Positions 8,245-11,786 of a stretch of DNA of 11,786 nt are shown in pieces. A program made the translations under genes and the position numbers. The notes under the pieces are model-generated. The model made no database searches and was not told where the DNA came from. It saw only the letters and a program-made list of their open reading frames with translations. Origin of the DNA: Clostridium sp. CAG:921 (GTDB taxonomy: Bacteria > Bacillota > Clostridia > TANB77 > CAG-465); the NCBI GenBank assembly GCA_000433135.1, contig HF991977.1:15930-27715 (forward strand), given 5' to 3'. Each line of letters begins with the position of its first letter. The first letter of the stretch is position 1.

Positions 8245-8706
8245 ATGGCAATAAAAAGAAAAATTGATATTGAATGTGTAAATAAAAATGTGGATAGAAC
8301 TAATATTATTCAATTAATATTTTTGTTTTATTTTTTTATTTCATTTAAAGTGATAATCGCTGAACATGAAAATATGTTTAATTCAAGTAATTCATATATG
8401 GTAGACAGTATAAGTAAATTGTTAGTCGGATTTCAATTACATGTTGAAACAAATCTAAAGTTTAATGAAGTAAAATTAGATTTAGATAAGAAAAATTTCT
8501 TGAAAAATTCACATTTTAATGCTTTTGAAAGTGATATCTTTAATAAAATAATAACAAATCATGACGTAGTAAATGTGGAGTTGATTGGATGTGTATTAAC
8601 TCTTGGATGTATAATATACTTATTTAAAAATATTTCACTAATACTTGTTAGTAGTTGTTATAACAAGAGCAGAAAAAAGAACTATAGAAAATTTTGTTTA
8701 CAATAA
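8245..8706 (+). CDS. Unrecognised 153-aa protein with two membrane segments
   Basis: I do not recognise a family. One hydrophobic helix lies near the N-terminus (about 21-39, IIQLIFLFYFFISFKVIIA). A polar Asn/Lys/Asp-rich domain of about 70 residues follows, then a second helix (about 112-135, ELIGCVLTLGCIIYLFKN) and a basic tail (KSRKKNYRK). This predicts an outside or inside loop domain held by two spans, with a cytoplasmic positive tail. The frame is open from 8152, but the predicted transcript starts later. AGAGGG (8233-8238) is six bases before the ATG at 8245; 8242 is one codon earlier and also possible. It lies directly upstream of secA, with only a weak hairpin between, so partial read-through into secA is possible. 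Codon use is very AT-rich, as in the core genes. Confidence 0.6.
   Translation: MAIKRKIDIECVNKNVDRTNIIQLIFLFYFFISFKVIIAEHENMFNSSNSYMVDSISKLLVGFQLHVETNLKFNEVKLDLDKKNFLKNSHFNAFESDIFNKIITNHDVVNVELIGCVLTLGCIIYLFKNISLILVSSCYNKSRKKNYRKFCLQ
8655..8666. repeat. Perfect 12-bp palindrome, copy 2
   Basis: TTGTTATAACAA, identical to 4697-4708. Here it lies within the last codons of the 153-aa gene (Cys-Tyr-Asn region), about 130 bases upstream of the secA ribosome binding site. Confidence 0.3.
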
Positions 8707-8710
8707 TTAG

Positions 8711-8741
8711 ATTAGATGTTATTGTATCTAATAAAATTTTT
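8711..8741 (+). terminator. Weak terminator-like hairpin before secA
   Basis: A 7-bp AT-rich stem, ATTAGAT (8711-8717) with ATCTAAT (8726-8732), is followed after four As by five Ts (8737-8741). The low GC and the gap before the T-run make it leaky at best. Confidence 0.35.
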
Positions 8742-8756
8742 GAGGTGAATATAGTA

Positions 8757-8780
8757 TATAATAAAAAATAATGATATATA
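8757..8780 (+). promoter_or_regulatory. Possible secA promoter -10 region
   Basis: A consensus TATAAT is at 8757-8762 and an extended TGATATAT motif at 8772-8779. Neither has a good -35 at 16-18 bp. One of them probably drives secA, but the choice cannot be made by eye. Confidence 0.3.
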
Positions 8781-8804
8781 AAAGTTAAATTAATGGAGGA
8801 TAAT

Positions 8805-11567
8805 ATGAGTTTTTTAGAAAAAATATTTGGTTCATATAGTAAAAAAGAAATAAAAAAAATAATACCAATAGTTGATAAAATAGAGGAAATAGAAAAAACG
8901 TTAGGAACACTTACTGATGAAGAATTAAGGGCCAAAACCGTAGAGTTTAAGAAAGAGTTAGCAAATGGTAAAACACTTGATGATATATTACCAGAAGCAT
9001 ATGCTGTTGTAGCTGAAGCATCAAGTAGAGTACTTAATATGAGACATTTTAGAGTGCAATTGATAGGTGGCATAATACTTCATCAAGGAAGAATTGCAGA
9101 AATGAAAACTGGTGAAGGAAAAACACTTGTAGCAACACTACCAATTTATCTTAATGCACTTACTGGTAAAGGTGTTCATCTTGTTACAGTAAATGATTAT
9201 CTAGCAAAAAGAGATAGTGTTTGGATGGGAAAATTGTATAAATTTTTAGGCCTTACAGTAGGACTAGTTGTATCAGGCATGAGTGCTGATAAAAAAAGAG
9301 AAGCATATGCAGCAGATATTACATATGGAACGAATAATGAATTTGGATTTGATTATTTAAGAGATAATATGGCAATGTCAAAAGAAGAAATGGTACAAAG
9401 AGGACTAAATTATGCAATTGTAGATGAAATAGATAGTATTTTAATTGATGAGGCTAGAACACCACTCATAATTTCTGGAATGGTAAATAAGAAAAGTGAT
9501 TTATACGAAAAAGCTAATGCTTTTGCTAAAACTTTAAGACCAAAAATAATAGTAGAAAATAATGATAAAGAGTTTGATGAATCTGATAATGAATATGATT
9601 ATATAGTAGATTTGAAGGCAAAATCTGTTGCACTTTCAGAGACAGGTACTAAAAAAGCTGAAAAGTTTTTTGGAATAGATTGCTTAACTGATATTTCAAA
9701 TCTTGAAATATCACATCATGTAAATCAAGCAATTAGAGCATATGGACTTATGAAAAAAGATACGGATTATATAGTAAAAGATGGACAAGTTTTAATTGTA
9801 GATGAGTTTACTGGACGTATTATGCAAGGAAGACGTTATAGTGATGGCTTGCATCAAGCAATTGAAGCAAAAGAAAATGTAAAAATCGCATCTGAATCAC
9901 AAACTTTAGCCACTATAACTTTCCAAAATTATTTTAGACTTTATTCAAAACTTGCTGGTATGACTGGTACTGCAAAAACAGAAGAAGAAGAATTTAAGGG
10001 AATATATAAACTTGATGTAATTGAAATACCAACGAACAAACCAGTAGCAAGGATAGATCAAAATGATGTAATGTATCAAACAAATAATGCAAAATATAGA
10101 GCAATAGTTGAGGAAGTAAAGAAGGCTTATGAAGTAGGTCAACCAGTTCTTGTTGGTACTGTTTCAATTGATAAGTCTGAAATTATAAGTAAACTACTTT
10201 CAAAAGAAAAAATACCACATCAAGTACTTAATGCAAAATATCACGAAAAAGAAGCTGAAATAATAGCACAAGCTGGTAAATATAAAACAGTGACAATTGC
10301 AACTAATATGGCTGGACGTGGTACTGATATAATGCTTGGAGGAAACTTAGAATATATCGTAAAGGAACAACTAGCTAAAATAGGATATGATGCAGATACA
10401 ATTGAAAAAGCTATTACGCCTATTTCTTATGAAGAAGATGCTGTAATAAGAGCAAAAGAAGATATGAAGAAAATTGAAGAAAAATACGGTCCAGAGATTG
10501 AAGATGAAAGAAAAAAAGTTATTGAACTTGGTGGACTTAGAATAATTGGTAGTGAAAGACATGAATCAAGACGTATAGATAATCAGCTAAGAGGACGTGC
10601 TGGACGTCAAGGTGATCCTGGTGTGTCTAGGTTTTATATCTCTTTTGAAGATGATTTAATGAAATTATTTGGCTCAGATAAAATGAGTGCTATGGTATCA
10701 GCACTTAACTTGCCAGAAGATACTCCAATTGATCAAAAGATGTTATCTGGTGCAATTGAAACTGCGCAAAGAAGGGTTGAGGGAAGAAACTATTCTATAA
10801 GAAAGAATGTCTTAGAGTATGATGATGTAATGAATACACAAAGAGAAATTATTTATGATCAAAGACGTGAGGTATTAAATACAAATAATGTTCATGAAAT
10901 TGTAGAAAAACTTGCAAAAGGACCTATTAGTAGAATTGTGAATTCATATGTATCCCATGCTGATAATATAGATGATATTGATTTTGAAACTCTAAATGCA
11001 ATGTTACAAAATTTATTTGGCGTGGAAAAAATGCTTTCAAAAGAAGATATAGATACGCTTGATGATCAAAAGATAGAAGAAATTTTGTTTGAAAAAATGG
11101 AATATATATATAATATGAAGCATGATGAAGCTAAAAAATTAAATACTGAAGAAATCTTAAATGGAATAGAGAAGTATTTAATTTTAAATACAGTAAATGA
11201 AAAATGGATTGATCATATTGATGCAATTTCTGCTCTAAAAGATGGTATTGGTCTTCGTGCTTATGCTCAAACTAATCCAGTTGAAGCATATAAGATTGAA
11301 TGTTTTAACATGTTTGAAGAATTGGTTTCTTCTATCCAAGAAGATGCTATAAAAGCTGTATTTTCTGTCCAAGCTGAGAAAAAGGAAAATTATGACGAAA
11401 TAGTAAAAGAGGAAAAAAAGACTAATATAAATAATATAAGTACAAATGAAAATGGAAAGAAAGCAAAGAAAGAGCCAATAAGGATTGATAAAAAAATTGG
11501 AAGAAATGAACCTTGTCCATGTGGTTCGGGAAAAAAGTATAAAAATTGTTGTGGAAAGAACGCATAA
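8805..11567 (+). CDS. secA: Preprotein translocase ATPase SecA
   Basis: Motor of the Sec pathway: it binds SecYEG at the inner membrane and uses ATP to push unfolded preproteins across. The product is 920 aa and full length. The Walker A loop TGEGKT has Lys106, and the DEAD-type motif VDEID places Asp207/Glu208, both at Bacillus SecA positions. Further motifs are DEARTP, GRGTDIMLGGN (about 504-514) and the arginine-finger region RGRAGRQGD (about 596-604). The C-terminus carries the zinc-binding SEC-C motif with Cys904, 906, 915 and 916. It exceeds Bacillus SecA by about 80 residues, partly through a charged segment after GRGTD (about 515-570) common in clostridial forms. The start at 8805 has GGAGGA (8795-8800) just upstream; the in-frame ATG at 8793 overlaps that site. 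I saw no second secA in the window. Confidence 0.98.
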   Translation: MSFLEKIFGSYSKKEIKKIIPIVDKIEEIEKTLGTLTDEELRAKTVEFKKELANGKTLDDILPEAYAVVAEASSRVLNMRHFRVQLIGGIILHQGRIAEMKTGEGKTLVATLPIYLNALTGKGVHLVTVNDYLAKRDSVWMGKLYKFLGLTVGLVVSGMSADKKREAYAADITYGTNNEFGFDYLRDNMAMSKEEMVQRGLNYAIVDEIDSILIDEARTPLIISGMVNKKSDLYEKANAFAKTLRPKIIVENNDKEFDESDNEYDYIVDLKAKSVALSETGTKKAEKFFGIDCLTDISNLEISHHVNQAIRAYGLMKKDTDYIVKDGQVLIVDEFTGRIMQGRRYSDGLHQAIEAKENVKIASESQTLATITFQNYFRLYSKLAGMTGTAKTEEEEFKGIYKLDVIEIPTNKPVARIDQNDVMYQTNNAKYRAIVEEVKKAYEVGQPVLVGTVSIDKSEIISKLLSKEKIPHQVLNAKYHEKEAEIIAQAGKYKTVTIATNMAGRGTDIMLGGNLEYIVKEQLAKIGYDADTIEKAITPISYEEDAVIRAKEDMKKIEEKYGPEIEDERKKVIELGGLRIIGSERHESRRIDNQLRGRAGRQGDPGVSRFYISFEDDLMKLFGSDKMSAMVSALNLPEDTPIDQKMLSGAIETAQRRVEGRNYSIRKNVLEYDDVMNTQREIIYDQRREVLNTNNVHEIVEKLAKGPISRIVNSYVSHADNIDDIDFETLNAMLQNLFGVEKMLSKEDIDTLDDQKIEEILFEKMEYIYNMKHDEAKKLNTEEILNGIEKYLILNTVNEKWIDHIDAISALKDGIGLRAYAQTNPVEAYKIECFNMFEELVSSIQEDAIKAVFSVQAEKKENYDEIVKEEKKTNINNISTNENGKKAKKEPIRIDKKIGRNEPCPCGSGKKYKNCCGKNA

Positions 11568-11655
11568 AATAATGGAAAACTAATAATTATAAAAATTATA
11601 AATTGGTTCGAGTTTTATAACTTGTCCACAAAATATTAAAAATATGTAGTAAAAT

Positions 11656-11693
11656 AAAGGTGTGAACAATGATTATATTTGTTGACACCTTTT
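11656..11693 (+). terminator. Probable terminator after secA
   Basis: Stem AAAGGTGT (11656-11663) with ACACCTTT (11685-11692), a G-G mismatch, then AACAA/TTGTT (11665-11669 with 11679-11683) around a 9-base loop. Only four Ts follow before an A-run, so it may be moderate. It lies about 90 bases after the secA stop and could instead belong to the next gene's leader. Confidence 0.5.
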
Positions 11694-11722
11694 AAAATTT
11701 AAGTAGAAATGGAGGTATAACA

Positions 11723-11786
11723 ATGGAAGAAAATAACAATAATATTGTAATTTATCAAACTGATGATGGAACGACAAAAATAGATG
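11723..11786 (+). CDS. Start of a probable RhuM-family gene (3' truncated by window edge)
   Basis: Only the first 21 codons are present: MEENNNNIVIYQTDDGTTKID. The pattern IVIYQTDDGxTKI is the characteristic opening of RhuM-family ('virulence protein RhuM') proteins, usually a little over 300 aa and often located on genomic or phage-derived islands; molecular role unclear. GGAGGT (11711-11716) is six bases before the ATG. The remaining domains cannot be checked here. Confidence 0.7.
   Translation, partial: MEENNNNIVIYQTDDGTTKID

Noticed and set aside
8648..9073. 141-codon minus-strand ORF across the start of secA
   Set aside because: Overlaps secA antisense, has no credible ribosome binding site, and is explained by AT-rich composition.

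Overview
The window is AT-rich DNA from a low-GC Bacillota, most likely a clostridial (Clostridia-like) bacterium. The reasons are strong purine-rich ribosome binding sites, AT-rich codon use, a sporulation-linked ytfJ/gerW gene next to its usual DUF2953 partner, and Firmicute-style TrpRS, Obg and SecA. I cannot name a species or family from the sequence alone.

Layout on the + strand: the 3' end of an unrecognised gene and its terminator (to 244); an AT-rich gap of about 415 bases; trpS (660-1706) and obgE (1717-2985), only 10 bases apart and closed by a terminator; a DUF2953 membrane protein (3047-3697) overlapping ytfJ/gerW (3642-4181). Then comes a minus-strand block (about 4214-5379) with two small membrane-protein genes (92 and 158 aa). 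Each has its own near-consensus promoter, its own terminator and a structured leader. This block is richer in G+C and in CG dinucleotides than its surroundings and is the most accessory-looking part of the window. Divergent from it is an acyl-CoA synthetase-like AMP-forming ligase (5535-7268), which overlaps a 64-aa ORF (7249-7443). A bidirectional terminator separates these from a minus-strand, membrane-anchored DUF1980-like protein (7538-8029). A 153-aa two-TM orphan (8245-8706) follows, then full-length secA (8805-11567) and the first 21 codons of a probable RhuM-family gene at the right edge.

Functionally, trpS, obgE and secA are housekeeping genes (tryptophanyl-tRNA charging, ribosome-associated GTPase, Sec translocase motor). 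DUF2953 and ytfJ form a conserved sporulation/germination-associated pair. The AMP ligase activates a carboxylic acid, probably a fatty acid. The five small unrecognised proteins have no assigned role here.

I found no CRISPR array, tRNA, rRNA or intact transposase. No known multi-gene defence or biosynthetic system is evident. The best candidates for something undescribed are the two-gene minus-strand membrane block and the attenuator-like leader of its 92-aa gene.
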